From: Ganoderma boninense
Taxonomy: Eukaryota > Basidiomycota > Agaricomycetes > Polyporales > Polyporaceae
NCBI GenBank assembly: GCA_002900995.3
Contig: CM035305.1
Span: 4,510,467-4,574,466 of the forward strand
DNA: 64,000 nucleotides
Direction: 5' to 3'
The notes beneath the pieces are model-generated. The model was not told where the DNA came from. It did not search any database and saw nothing but the letters and a program-made list of their open reading frames with translations. Within the stretch, counting starts at the first letter, position 1; each line of letters begins with the position of its first letter. Positions 34,255 to 47,771 of the stretch are shown here, piece after piece. The position numbers and the translations under genes are program-made.

Positions 34255-36429
34255 ATGTTCACGAAAACCTCCCTCCTAGTCTCCCTATGCCTGTCGTCCG
34301 CATATGCGGCGTTCACCCCTCCTCAGAGGATCGACATGCCCGTCGTCCTCAGTAATGGAGGTCGGCCCTTGCTCGGTGTCGGAATGGTGCGTGTTCTCAC
34401 TGACGCATTCTAGCCGTCCGTTCCGTTGATCGTTCGTTCGACCACGTTAGGGCACCCAAGGTGTTGGGACCATGCAACCCTTCAACTTCACCCTCACGAC
34501 TAGCATTGGCTACACATCTGTCGCCAACCAAGGATGCAAAGACTGCAACAACACCCCTCTGTAAGCTCTTGATATGAACTTTTTGTGCGGGAGTGCGTAG
34601 TCTCTGAAATGAAGGCGCCCGTCCGCGTACGAAGCGCTTGGCGTCAGTTCCTAGCTTCTATTGCTTTGTCTGTGTTATCTCCAGCTCTGATCCTTGCCTA
34701 CAGTTATGACATGTCGCTCTCCCAGACGCGAGGAGTCTGAGTGGGCAGTCCGCCATAACTCTCGGTGCCGGGGACTTTGGTGGCGGTCTCATAAAGGAAA
34801 ACTGTACCTTGAAGGCGGGCAGCGGCAGCCCATGGTCGTATACCAACCAGACTGTCATCCTCATGAGCAACACGTCCACAACAGCCACACCTTTTGGTTA
34901 CGGTGTCTCGGGCCTCGTCGGTCTGGGCACTTTGAAGACCCCGACAAATGCCACCGGCTTCAACGCGAATTTCTATGACAGCATTTACGGCCAGTACTAC
35001 ATACGCAATCCCGATGCGGTCAACTTCACGTTCGGCATGCTGCTCAACCCGTCCCCGGTGATCCCTGGAAACTCCTCAACGCAGCTCAGCATAGTAGCGG
35101 CGCATCATCTCTCGAAGGTTCAAGCGGGGGTACCATCCACTGGCTGCAACCTGATCCCTCTTCATACGACCAGAACGCCGTTGCTTGGTGCAGCGTCCAG
35201 AGCGGCATCACTAGCGGGTACCTGTCAAACAACCAGCAGCCAGACCTGACCGTGCAGCTCAATGGCTGGTCGGCCACGATTGGGAACAACCACGTCGCGA
35301 ACGGTGCCAACCTTTTGGCCAACATCGACCCGTTCTACTCGGGCATCTACTTGCCCGGGTCGCAAGCTTTACTCATCCGTAAGTCGTCTCGCCCACACCT
35401 CCGCCCACCTTCTCGAGCGCTCACGCGCGATTGGACTCCTATTAATGTTCGTTTCATCTTGCAGATGACGCGATTTCGGGCGCGCAACAGGTGCAGATGT
35501 CGACGATCCCTGGGGAAACCGTGGCGTGGGAGGTGCCCTGCGACACCAACATCCAGTTCACAGTTTCCGTCGGCTCGCAGCAGTTCACCATCGACCAGTC
35601 CGTCATCGTCCAGAAGCTCTCCGATAACACGTGCATCAGCATCATCGAGGGGTTCACGGACTCCTCCGTGACGCAGTACATCTTTGGCCAGAGCTGGATC
35701 TCCTCGCTCTACGTGTGCGTATGCATTCCAGGTCCCCCCTCCCCTCTTTGCTTCCGCCTTGGCGCGGCGGCTGCTCCCCTCCTCCGCGTCTCCCCAAACA
35801 CCAGCGAACGCTGACCTCCTATCGTGTGCACGCACAGGATCTTCAACATCCCGCAGAACGGCAACCCCTCGGTGGCGTTCGCGCCGCGCACGGCGTCCTC
35901 GAGCAGCGCGAGCGACGTCGGCGCGATCGTCGGCGGCGTCGTGGGCGGCGTCGCGGGGGTCGTCGCGCTCGGCCTCCTCGGCTTCTACCTCATCCGCCGC
36001 AACCGCGACAAGTCGCTCCTCCAGGGCGCCGCCGCGCTCGTCGAGGAGCACAAGACCGCCAGCACCGTCGAGCCCTTCACCATCGGCGGCCACCGCCCGT
36101 CGCTCCCCGGCGCCCCGTACCCATACGGCTCGGCGGGCCCCGTGAGCCCGCTCGGCTCGCCCGGGCTCGGCCAGCCGCTGCTCGATGCGGACACCGACGC
36201 GGGCCCGCTGCCGCACCTCCCGCCGTCGTACGAGGAGGCGAGCGAGAACGGGTCGTCGGCGGTGAGCCCCACTGGGCAGCACGGGATGACGCGCGCGGCG
36301 TCGGGGTACCCGTTCGAGAAGGGCGGGTATGCGGGTGCGAGGAGGGAGACGGTCATGACGACGCTCGGGAGCCTGCCTCCCAGCCCGAATAACCAGTCGA
36401 CGTTCGGGGGGTCGGCGTCGGGCTCGTAG
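34255..36429 (+). CDS. Transmembrane aspartic-protease-fold protein lacking the catalytic motifs
   Basis: Seen: exons 34255-34386, 34451-34560, 34704-35378, 35465-35714 and 35838-36429. Signal peptide (MFTKTSLLVSLCLSSAYAAF), a lumenal region with several N-glycosylation sequons and segments aligned with the pepsin-like fold (YDMSLSQT, LGAGDFGGGLI, YGVSGLVGLGTL, TIHWLQPDPSSYD, SGIYLPGSQALLI, CISIIEGF, YIFGQSWISSLYV), one helix (VGAIVGGVVGGVAGVVALGLLGFYLI) and a Pro/Ser-rich cytoplasmic tail. Neither Asp-Thr/Ser-Gly active-site triplet is present, so it is probably inactive as a protease. The third exon shows two one-base frame offsets (near 34,730 and between 35,070 and 35,140); with one base added at each the exons total 586 codons plus stop. 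Known: peptidase-A1-like single-pass proteins are common in Agaricomycetes; function unknown. Confidence 0.8.
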
Positions 36430-37302
36430 TGTCGCTCAGGGTACTAAGGGAGAGGGAGGTTGTTCGACAAGACGCGTTATGATGTTTCTTCGTGCTCTGT
36501 GGTACGGTATGGATTACGAGTCTGGATTTCCGCTTGGCTTGGCTTGTTAAGTATTTTATCACTCGTTATGGGTCTGGCGGGGATAAGGCTGCTGCTGTTG
36601 CTGTTGAACGTTTAACGCTGAGCCCGGAGCACGCTCTAGCACGCACGCACGCATACATACATGTATCGATATCTTAGTTCCAGCTCTTTTCAATGTCTCA
36701 TGCGGTCGGTGCTTTGTGACGCTCTGGGTCCAGTTCAACGAGTCGTCTGCTCGCTGTGCCTGTGTTTGAATATTGTAGGTAGCATGATGCATTCCTTCTT
36801 TTCGAGCAGTCATCATGATAAGTAAGTATTGATGGTGCTTTTCTTCGCAGGTCTGGGATCTCGAGCTCGTGGTTTGAATACTGGCCTCATTCAATCTAAT
36901 ACCTTTGCGGACGGCCCGGGGGTGGTAGTATGTTCCGAGTCAGGGGTTTCTTGCTGCTTGCCAACCTTCTACTTACTACTAAGTACAGCCCATCCGGGAT
37001 GGATGAGTGCCTTCAGAGCCAAGTAAAGAATGCAGCGCATACCAGCTTCGCTGCCAGACTTCGTAATGCTTGTATCTGACTTTCCTAATGCCTGATCTGC
37101 CTATGACTGAAAATGTGCACATCAGCGAAAGTCTCCGAGAAAATTGGACGTTCTGCACAGCGGCGCCGTTCATTCATCCGTACTTTACTTGAACGGTGGC
37201 TGTGCGCCCCATAAGCGCCCCATTTTTGCTCACTTGGGTTATCCGAGTCCATTCAATGAATCGCAACGTCCTGCTCATCCACCGACCGTTTACAGATACT
37301 TC
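36430..37302. other. Intergenic region, 3' flank and promoter
   Basis: About 870 bp between convergent/tandem genes. It includes a CAG/CTG-rich stretch near 36,585-36,605 and CATACATACATGTAT near 36,650. I see no coding exon. An open frame reads upstream from 37303 to 37144 without an ATG, so a short upstream exon for the next gene is possible. Confidence 0.5.
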
Positions 37303-38073
37303 ATGAATGCCCGGCATACGCGTTGGGCTCCCTGCGATGTCCTCCGCGCAAATCACATCGCGTACATGCACTGGTACGAGGACGCGCTCCGCCACCACGG
37401 CTCCAAGACGATTGTCTTCTTCCTCTACCTCCTCGTCGACTCCGTGCGCGACGCAGAGACGTGTCTCCTCTGCGCAGGGTGGACACCTGCCGCTGTACCA
37501 CAATACACCCCGCAATACTACGACCCCGCCACCGACGTGCACGCCGTCCTGGGCCTCGCCGACGACCCAGAGGCGGTGGTCGTCCTGCTGTCCGCGGGCC
37601 CCTGGCCGGGCATGTCGCCCTCCGAACCCTTGCCGGCGCCCTTATGCGACTGCGACTGCCGCGAGGCGGGCCCCTGCCCCTGCTCCTATCCAACGCTCTC
37701 GCAGCTGTACAACGCGCTCGCCCAGCGATCGCTCGACACCGACTGCGACGCCTTCCGGCGCCACCTGAACGTGCAGCTCGCGTACCTCTACCTGCACTGC
37801 GCCGGTCTCGCCTCCCCCGGCTTCGTACTAACGCTGCCGGAGGACATCCGGCAGTACCACCTCGACCGGGCGTCGGACACGTTGCACATGCTGGCGCCCC
37901 AGACGATCCAGCACGAGCGGGAGATCCGGGAGCGCGCGAGGAGGGGCGACTGGGTCCTCATGTTTCAGGGATCCGCGGAAATGGGCGGGCGCAAGGTCGA
38001 TCGCGAATACGAGGCCAACCTCGCCGCGAGGTTGTCGGCTGCTGCAGCCATCGCCCATGCAGAGAGGACGTAG
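37303..38073 (+). CDS. Hypothetical protein, 256 aa, with CDCDC motif
   Basis: Single open frame from ATG 37303 (MNARHTRWAPCDVLRANHIA) to stop at 38071. Third codon positions are strongly G/C-biased as in neighbouring true genes, and the acidic/aromatic-rich composition is protein-like, so I accept it as real. A cysteine cluster LCDCDCREAGPCPC lies near residue 115; the C-terminal half is helical and charged. No signal peptide or membrane helix. I recognise no family; a fungal lineage-specific protein is likely. The preceding in-frame open sequence (to 37144) and TTTACAG just before the ATG suggest that a first exon may have been missed. Confidence 0.6.
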   Translation: MNARHTRWAPCDVLRANHIAYMHWYEDALRHHGSKTIVFFLYLLVDSVRDAETCLLCAGWTPAAVPQYTPQYYDPATDVHAVLGLADDPEAVVVLLSAGPWPGMSPSEPLPAPLCDCDCREAGPCPCSYPTLSQLYNALAQRSLDTDCDAFRRHLNVQLAYLYLHCAGLASPGFVLTLPEDIRQYHLDRASDTLHMLAPQTIQHEREIRERARRGDWVLMFQGSAEMGGRKVDREYEANLAARLSAAAAIAHAERT

Positions 38074-38442
38074 GTAGGGAGGGTTTTCGAGTTCTAGGGT
38101 ACGGATTGTGTGGTGGGATTTTAAGGCGATCCATAGAACACTTTCACTTGTGTAATGCAAACCACGCTTCCTTATATATTTATGGAGGACGATCCAGGTT
38201 CTGGTTGATGACGACATGATGCAATAGTACAAGGTCCTGACGAGACACAAAGAGCAACCGGTCACTGAGTTGGGTGCCAGATTGACAGCGACGAGCAAAA
38301 CGAGGCCAACGAGCGGCGGCAACTTGCAAGAACAGCGAACAGCGAACAACGAACAGCGGCGGCAGCACACTTCACCTCACCACCAAAGCCCTCCCTTCCT
38401 TTCTTTCTTTCTTCATTCCTTCCCTTGCCTGAGCAGCGAGGC

Positions 38443-41400
38443 CTACCGGCGTGCGGGTGCGGGGCCGTTGTACAGCGTCTCGTCCACCCAGTCCACGCGG
38501 CCACTCCCAATGGGGAACTGCGGGGCGTAGTGCCCGCTGCCGTGCGCGCCGCCGCTTGTGCGCGAGTACCTCGAGCCGCTCGACAGGGCGCTCTGCGCAC
38601 TGGCAGACGTCCTGTGGCCGGTGCGCCGCTCGCCCCGCTCGTGCGGCTGGAGCGCTGCTGTCCTTGCAGAGGGACGGAGCCGCTGCGGGAGTGGGAGTGC
38701 TGCGAGTGTTGCGAGCGGGAGGAGTGACGTGGCACGGCGGCGGCGGCGACGGCGGCGGGAGGGACGTTCGGGGCATACGAGGGGGGCGCTTCGTTGCTCT
38801 GGCGGACCATTGCGCCGGGGTTGAAGTTCATTGGCGCGGGGCCGGGGTAGCTTGAAATCCGCTGAGGTTTTTGTGCCTTCTTGGAGCGACATGACCGCAT
38901 GATACCTGTTGATGATCCAGGACGTTGAGCTGCTGAGTATAACATGGGTTATTCTACGAAGAGCACTTACAGCGAGTGACGCCCCAGAGGATCAGGATGA
39001 CGACGATGGCCACGACGATGGTGACCGGAATGGAGATCTGGAGGTTGTGCGTGTACCACGCCTTAACGACAACAGATCGACACTCGTCAGCTCAAGCAGG
39101 ACCACGAGCGTGACATGGAGCACATACCTTGAAAAACTCCTGCCAAGTGCCAGGCTTACAGTTCCCAGAGATACACGTCCCGCCATAACCGCAAGGCGAC
39201 CCGTCGATGAGCGTCGACTGGAGGACGACACACTGGTTCGAGTTGCTGGGGTCCTGGCACGACACCTGGCACGATTTGTCGTCGTTGCTCGGGCACGCCT
39301 TGGTGAGATTCATTGACGCGCCGATGGTCTGGCATTGCACTATTCCCCCAATCATCAGCACGAATGAACAAAACCCACCACAAAACAACCACTCACGATT
39401 GAGCGAAGTGCATTGACCACTCGCGCACGCGAGCCCATCAGACCCGCAGCTCTTCCCGTTGGGCGCCACGATGTCCGCAGGGCACGCCGCGCTCGTGCCC
39501 GTGCACACCTCCGCGGTGTCGCAGCGCGCGTCCTTGCTGGGCCGGCACACCTGCGAGCTCGGCGCGAACGTGCACGAGTCCGAGCAGCACGGCGCGCTGT
39601 CCGGGTCGCACACCGCGCCGTTCTTGAACTTGCACGTCGCGACGTCGCAGCACGTCGAGTTCGCGCCGAGCCCGGGTCGCAGTCCTCGCCCGCCTCGACG
39701 ATCCCGTTCCCGCACATCTGCAGCGTGATGAGCGGCTTCGCGTTCGTCAGCGACGTCGGCGCGTTCGGGTCGATCAGGCACGACGTGTTCGTGTGCCCGC
39801 CGTTGGTCCCGGCCATGAGCGAGCCTGGCGGCAGAACAGAACGCGGTGTCAGCAACAGGCGCTGAAGAGGAACAGAGAGGGGGGGAAGGGGAAATGGACG
39901 CACAGATGTTCCCGATGCTGCACTGGGAGAAGTGCATCTCGCCCGTCTCCGCGACGGGGCTCATGATAAACTGCGAGTTCGCGTCACACGTCGACGTGGT
40001 CAGCGGACAGCAAGTGATCGAGTCCGTCTCGCATCCGCTGCTACACGAGCACCCGCTCGCGCACTGGCGCAATCGTGAGTACACATACATATACACAGGC
40101 CGAAACCTAGCCAGGGCCAAACAGGGGACTCACGTCGTGCTGCGGGGGCAACAGGGTCAGATGGGTGACAAGTTGCAACTGGGTGATGGAGAACACTCAC
40201 GATAGCGCCGAAGTTGTGCCCGATCTCGTGCGAGATGACCTGCCACTCGGTGCGCCCGCAGTGGACACTGCCGTGCCGGACACGATGGATGGGCTGGAGC
40301 CCGACGACGTCTGCTGGCAGAGCGTCGCGAGCCACGCGATCCCGACTTCCGAGCCGGTCGGGCAGCCACTCATGAGGTGCCAGAGGCCTGCGCCGTCGTC
40401 GCCCTTCTGCCCACGCCAGCCCGAGAAAATCGAGAGCCGGTCGTTGAGGGTGACGGACGACGAGCAAGCGACGTTCCAAGGTGCATCCGAGGGCGCGGAC
40501 GAAGGACATCTGTCGCGACAGTCACGAAGACATGAGCATCGGAGCTGCGCGAACGGGTGGGGGTAAACTCACGTCGGTTCGTGGACTTGTAGCTCGACGA
40601 TGCCGAGGCTGACTTGGAACGTCGACTGCAAATGCGGGTTAGGACGTGCACAAAAACAGTGCGGGACGTGACTGACCTTGTACAAAGCGCTCGCGGTGTT
40701 CCAGTTGGTGATGATCGCCTGCGTCGCGTTCGACGTTGAGCCGTAATTAGCTGTGTACTCACAGTCAGCAGCGACACCCATATAGACGATGCGTTGCGAC
40801 GTTGGGCAGCCAGTAGTCTGTCCAATGCTGCCCGAGAAGCTGCGAGGGCCACACATGAGCCCATGATCATCAGGTTAAAGACAGACGACATACTCGGAGC
40901 TCATCCCACCACCAGCGACATCGTCGCGTCTTGTGAAGTTCGCAGTCTGCAAGAACCCAAACGCGTCGTACCAGGGCGTGGTCGGGGGCGGCGGAACCTT
41001 CCTTATCGCCCCGTTGAGGACCGGGTCCGTGTTGAAGCTCATCCTGTCGTGCCCGCACGTCTCTCCGTGCGCGCTCTCCGCGCCAGTGGCCGCGCCGACG
41101 AGCTGCGCATGCTCGTGCTTGCTCAGCACGTCCGAGTCGCGCCAGATGACGAGGTTCGCATCCGGGTGCTCCTCCGCGAGCGTGACATGCGGGTCGAGCT
41201 TGTGCTTGTTGCGCAGGTAGTTCGCCTTCGTCTGCACGTGGTGCGTCACGCCGTTCACCGAGAACGCGCCCTCGAACACCGGGGGGACGGTCCGCGTCCG
41301 CGTCGCCCTGGTCGTACACGGTGATGCGCGCCCAGCCGAGCTCGTAGATGCCCGACGGTCTGGGGATGACGCCTGCGGTGTCTTCGCGGAGCCTGTCGGG

Positions 41401-42922
41401 AGAAATGTGCGCGGGGATGACCTCTCCCCAGTACGCCTTCACAGATTCCCGGAGGATCGGCTCCGTGTGGGAGAGTATGGTTTCACCATTGGGGCCGTTC
41501 TTATAGTAGTTGATGCGAGCGGCGGGGTGGATGAGGTGGTCATTGGGGCGGAGGTGAAGGTAGAAAGTTTCATCGAAAGCGGTCAGGGTGAGACGGAAGG
41601 AGTCGCTATGGCGGAGAACAGGAGAGTCTAGCGGGAAGGAGCGCTTTCCAAATGCTGGTGGATGGTTTCGCCGGGGCAGGATGTCTATTGACAATGTTGA
41701 TGGGTGTTCTATCCGCCTCAACGGCCGCGCAGGTGCACTAAGTGCTAAACCCACAGGTCAGTATAATGCATAGAACTCTTGGCAACCAAAGGTGACAAAT
41801 AACGCGTGAACAGGTCCGCCCATTAAGGACAGCGCTCCGGTGAGCTCGTCATATCCCTCTGTAGGCCGCGTAACAGCCACCTACCAGTGGCTGAGACCTG
41901 TCGCATTGAGTCGCCAAACTTCAAACTCCCGCTCAGCGCTCTCTACAGAGGTTTACACGATAAGGGCACCAAGAATAGCCACCCGACGGAGATGAGCACC
42001 TCGCAACACGCAAGAAGAAAGAGGCTGACACTGGCTATATGCGCGCGAACATCGTCCCGCGCAACGAAGACAGACCTACACGGCACCCCCCAAATAATCA
42101 CAGCACTCCTTCCCTTGCCCCTCTACCGCCAATGCGGCACTCCCTCAACGGTCTGGTTGGGGAACATGCCGAAAGGTCAAGCTTCAAGGGGCATCATGAG
42201 AGGATTCCCTGCGCGCGTTAAGGAAGCTGTGCGCAGCTAGGTATCCGCAGCGCTCCGCGCGGATTCTTGTCTGCGTCCCTGAAACATGTAGGACAAGTGC
42301 TCGTGTCGGATATTGGGATAGGGACCCGGGTCCGACATTGGAGCTAAGCGGAACACAGCAAGCCATCCCGGTCGGCCCACATTCGCAGGGGGGTCGCTTG
42401 AAGACCAAAGGGTAGTAGAGCAAACCACAGCTAACGCACCCAGCAAAGGCGATCCCGCGCGTGCTATTCCGGGCGGCGTGCGAGCAGACGATCCAGCACA
42501 ACGTCGCGCCACATATTTCAACAAAGCCTCTCTAGTGACCGCCCCCGAGCGACGCAGAGACTATCGCTAGAGAGGATTGCATTGAAAGTAGGGCACTCAC
42601 GACTAGTGCCTGGTCATAGTTCGCCCGTGAACCCACTCCACTGCTCCTAATGCAGACATTGGCCACAAGAACGACATGATCGCTCCAGTATAGAGCTTGT
42701 CATTATGAAAGCCAGTTTGCGATCTTGGGTTGCCTGGAGACTCGGGGTGAAGTTGACGGGCTGACAGGACGGCTGGCTAACACCCGATCGGAGGATAGTA
42801 GGGCAAGTAGAGAAACAGGCTATCCTTAGGGCCGGGAGGGTAGAGGACTCACCGAAGGCTGAATGGAATCCGGCACAGAGGAGAACGAGAAGCCAGCATA
42901 GACGGTAGAGATGGGAGGACAT
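38443..42922 (-). CDS. ADAM-type zinc metalloprotease with disintegrin domain, single-pass membrane protein
   Basis: Seen: eleven exons: 42922-42853, 41744-40894, 40839-40677, 40625-40573, 40509-40201, 40139-40134, 40063-39904, 39824-39397, 39339-39128, 39061-38971, 38905-38443, about 935 aa. Signal peptide (SHLYRLCWLLVLLCAG), prodomain, reprolysin catalytic domain with HEIGHNFGAI, HD, CASGC across the micro-exon (zinc His residues near 473, 477 and 483), Met-turn FIMSPV, disintegrin domain (CGNGIVEAGEDCDPG and paired cysteines), cysteine-rich EGF-like segment (CGYGGTCISGNC), one helix (IPVTIVVAIVVILILWGV) and a Pro/Ser/His-rich tail. Known: fungal ADM-B-type ADAMs are membrane shedding proteases. 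Odd: four one-base frame offsets at G/C runs near 41,284, 40,260, 39,680 and 38,640; corrected, the exons close exactly in frame. Intron 1 is 1108 nt, unusually long. Confidence 0.9.
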
Positions 42923-44740
42923 TAGAAAAGACAGGGAGGGGGGTGGGGTGCACAGCTGCCGAAGTATATTGGAAGAGAAAAGCCAAGAGGAAAGAGATTC
43001 TGAGTAAGACTAGTGATGCCCAGCGCTGCCCAGCGCCAAATCCGACCTGCGGAGGTCTATTCCTCTACCGTGTCGGCCGGTGCAGCGAGCGAGAAGAGAG
43101 AAAGACGAAGGAGGAGGCGACGAGGGGAGGGTCCGAGGGGTGGAAGCAGGAGCTTGATCTACCGCCGTCCGCTCTCCGTCCCAAGCGACCATCGCAACCG
43201 ACACTGCTCATCCGGCGCTTCCTGTCCTTCCCGTCATCCGACACCGTCATCATCTCCCTGCTCCATCTCCTCGGCGGCCACTCTTGGGCCTCTCCGCCAT
43301 CTCTTGGTCCCTTGGCACGCTCTTCTCTCTGTGCAACATCCTCTGGGACTGGCCAAGGCTCCTTAGTGGCACCCTACACCGTCTCAGCTGTTCGGCATCC
43401 ATCCTTTTTCTCTGTTGCGACGCCAACAAGCGACCAAGCGCCATTCCGATGATATCTGGAAATACATTCGACTGTGCCAAACCCGGACGAGATTATCTCA
43501 AATCGCTGGGTGCCTGTTGAGCGGAACCTGTGCAACTCACGAAACGTCCCGCATGTGTCGATCTCTAGAGCACTAAGTACTAGATTACCGCACAAGGGCG
43601 CCGCTCCTTGGCTCAGCAAGTTCAGGGTCATCGAGTCAGGACTACAAGGAGTCGAGGAAATCCGTCAGTGCCATGTAGCAGGGGTATGCTTAGTCCTGAG
43701 TGCGCCCACTCATGAACCTCGTCCAGTTTTGTTGACTTGGTCGACATTGCATACCCGAGTCCCTTCTAGTTGAAGAATTTCCCAAATGCGCAGTCACCTT
43801 CCGGAGAAGGTACGTGGTCAATCATGGTTTGACCGCATCTACCTTCCACTGATTCGTATTCACACACGAATGCATGTTGTTGTGTACTATGGGCCTTATG
43901 ACGATGCATGGCACACAGTCTACACTATTATTGCGTTTCTCATGTCAATGCCGCTGCGCAGATCGCACCTCGGACGAATTCCTCCCGGCGAGCATCATGC
44001 CGAGCGGCCCCTTCGTTCTGTGAGAGTCAACAAACCTTGTCGCTCGACAGATGTAACCACGGTCCCCTACTCCGGATGGAATCTCCCAATCAGAGCGACG
44101 ATAACTCGTTCGGCATCCAAAGCGGCGCGCTCTTCACTCTAGAACCAGGTCTAGTATGTAGTATCCAACCCGTTTCCTCTCAACGCGGTTTCGTGAGCCT
44201 TTACCCAGCCGAACGCTTGAGTAACTGCTCTTCAGGCGACTGCCTCGAATTCGGCATTCAGGAACATTGGCGTTTGGCGAGTCGAGTCCTCTGCAGGCCA
44301 TCATCACGGTCGGGTCAGCATCTCTAGGCATCTCTTCCAAACGGATCTTACGGCATCCGCTTGTCTACTCACCGGCGAGCGTATCAGCACTTCCACCGGT
44401 CGTCGCTGCTATGTTTGGTGTACTCCAACGGAGAGCTCGTCGCTGCGGTGCTGCCTCCATTTTAAGCACAAGCTTTCGGCTTGAAGCTTGAAGGACTACC
44501 TGTACTGCTCTTGCCACTTGAGCTCATGCCGATTCCATTTGAAAGCGGGGGACAGCCATCGTCGGAAATCGTGGAAACCACGGCAACCACAAGCTTCGAG
44601 CGCAACCTCGACTTCTCACGCAGTAGCTACGAATAGGTTGACACTGCTGTGACATTGTGCGCACACACACCACACATTCCTACTTCTCCAACAGCCCACA
44701 GCCCAATGCCTATCGATACATTGCAAAAAACTAGACAATC
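42923..44740. other. ADAM promoter and 1.5 kb of unassigned sequence
   Basis: 42,923-43,250 is the purine/pyrimidine-biased upstream region of the ADAM gene. From 43.4 to 44.5 kb several plus-strand frames look moderately protein-like (for example 43474-43773 and 43908-44327), but they have no domain, no clear start and no consistent splice chain. A degenerate gene or fast-evolving orphan is possible. The final 100 bp is the 3' flank of spermidine synthase. Confidence 0.4.
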
Positions 44741-45961
<1,221 letters not shown>

Positions 45962-47771
45962 GACTTGAGGAACAGGGAGATTGGTCCGAGTCGTAACCCA
46001 GGATAGCGAGGACCTTGAGAGGTTCGACGGCGTGCCCCTGGTCCTTTTGAGTTGCGGCCGTGTGCGCTCAATTGGTGGTACGAGCTTGAGCGGCGGCGGC
46101 ACCACGTTCCAAGGCGCGGGGGGAGGGGACATCGATGGCGTCACGCGTTGATGTCGTTGTCAATGTTGAGCCTCTATTCGCGACCGTCGTGGTCATGCGG
46201 GGTACTGTAGACAGGGGATGGCGCCGCACCGCTGGGTGTCGTGTACGTACAAGGACCCTCTTTTCATGGCGCTGTACCCGAATGACTACGCTCAGCCCTC
46301 GACGGCAGGGCCTCTCCGACCCCTTTATACGGCGGTGGCGGCGTGCGCTGTGGCATTATAGAAACTCGTTCAAATAACGAGGGTAATAGACATAGACACT
46401 ACAACTTGCAATGCATTGCAGGTTAGCACTGGCAAAGAGAGAAACACGGAAGCAAATCTTACCACCGATCAGCGATCGCCCCGCAATCCCGACATCTCCA
46501 GTAGGAACCCCTGTTTGCGCTGTCATCTCAGATGCTTGCTTGGCCCACGCATTCCGCACTGTGCAGGTAGTCGGAATAAAATGTCACAACGGTGATTCCG
46601 TTCCTGAATCCAGGTTGCTTCATCATCAGACCCTCTAAGAACGAAGGTTCTGCGGTTCGAGTTTCGTACAAGGGAAGCGACATGAAAAGAGACGCTGCGT
46701 GCCAAGGCCATTCGACGGCGAATAAGGTGGGCTATGAGGCTGCCGCAAGAGCTAGGAGAATGCCCGAGCGGAGGAACGACAGGTCCTGAGGGGTGGGCTC
46801 GAAAGTACCCCATCTCTGCGACAACTACATTGGATACAGTTAATGCGGAATTTGGATTTGAATCGAACATCCAGACAAACCAGCCGCACCTTACAACCTA
46901 CAACCAACTACATAGGCTGTTAAACTGGGCTATTGAACCCACAGTGGCCGAGGACGAGGACGACGCTCTTTGAGTTCTCCAGGTCCTTTGTGCTTTTTTT
47001 AAAAAAATTCTCAAAACCTGTTAACGTCTGAAAGTCAGTACAATACTTGCGCCGACAGGCCTGTGTATGCGTATTGGCGGGGGAGACATCGTTACGTTAC
47101 ATAACGTTCAATGTTGAAAGTGGTTGTCGGAAAGAGTTGGGAAACTCTCTGGAGGCATTCAGGCAGGCTCAGGCTTGTGTCGTCGGATAAGCGCGGAGTG
47201 GCGTACGCGCGTCGCGCGCTTGGAAACGCTCTAGACCCTAGAGGGCCATCGGCGTCGAGTCGCACCAAATGACTGGCTTCGAGGACGTCTCATCGAGCTC
47301 GCCACCATTTTCCACTCTTCATCGCCGACTAGAAGACCATTTCTTCCACTGAGACGGTGTGATTGACCGTTCAGAGTCGAAGTCGGAGTCAGCTGAGCAG
47401 ACCGGCCCGCCGTCCTTCCGTCTGTTCCGTCGTACTCAGTAACCTTTGGTCCTGGAGGCGGCTTCAGTTCGCCTCACTGTTCGTACGTTATCCTAACAAC
47501 CTTGTCTGTGTCAGTTGATTTGAAAAGTCTCGATAATTAACTACATACGTATCTCTGTGGTTTTATGACAGCATAAACATCGTGGCCTTGATATGGGGTG
47601 TGGCTGAAGACGGATAGCGCCCAAGTTCCGACATTCTCGGAGACCACAATTTCCCAGATTTCGAGCTCTGAGAAGATCGACCGGGTCTCCACCTGACCCG
47701 CGCGCTCCCTCGTTCACCCAACGCCGCAGGACCTCTCGCACACCCGCCCCCACCCCCACCAACTCCTCACC
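45962..47771. other. Unassigned 1.8 kb between divergent SPE3 and GCN20 genes
   Basis: The region serves as upstream sequence for both flanking genes. On the minus strand at 46.64-46.37 kb there is a protein-like frame (QPGFRNGITVVTFYSDYLHS and TGVPTGDVGIAGRSLIGG), and on the plus strand a short frame ends at 46973 with TVAEDEDDAL. Neither can be extended into a gene. From 47.0 kb on it is promoter-like, with an A/T tract near 47,000. Confidence 0.4.

Noticed and set aside
35347..36282. 311-codon reverse-strand frame
   Set aside because: Antisense shadow of the aspartic-protease-like gene; Arg/Ala/Asp-rich as expected from GC-rich third positions.
38909..41324. Several plus-strand open frames
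   Set aside because: Antisense shadows of the ADAM gene exons.
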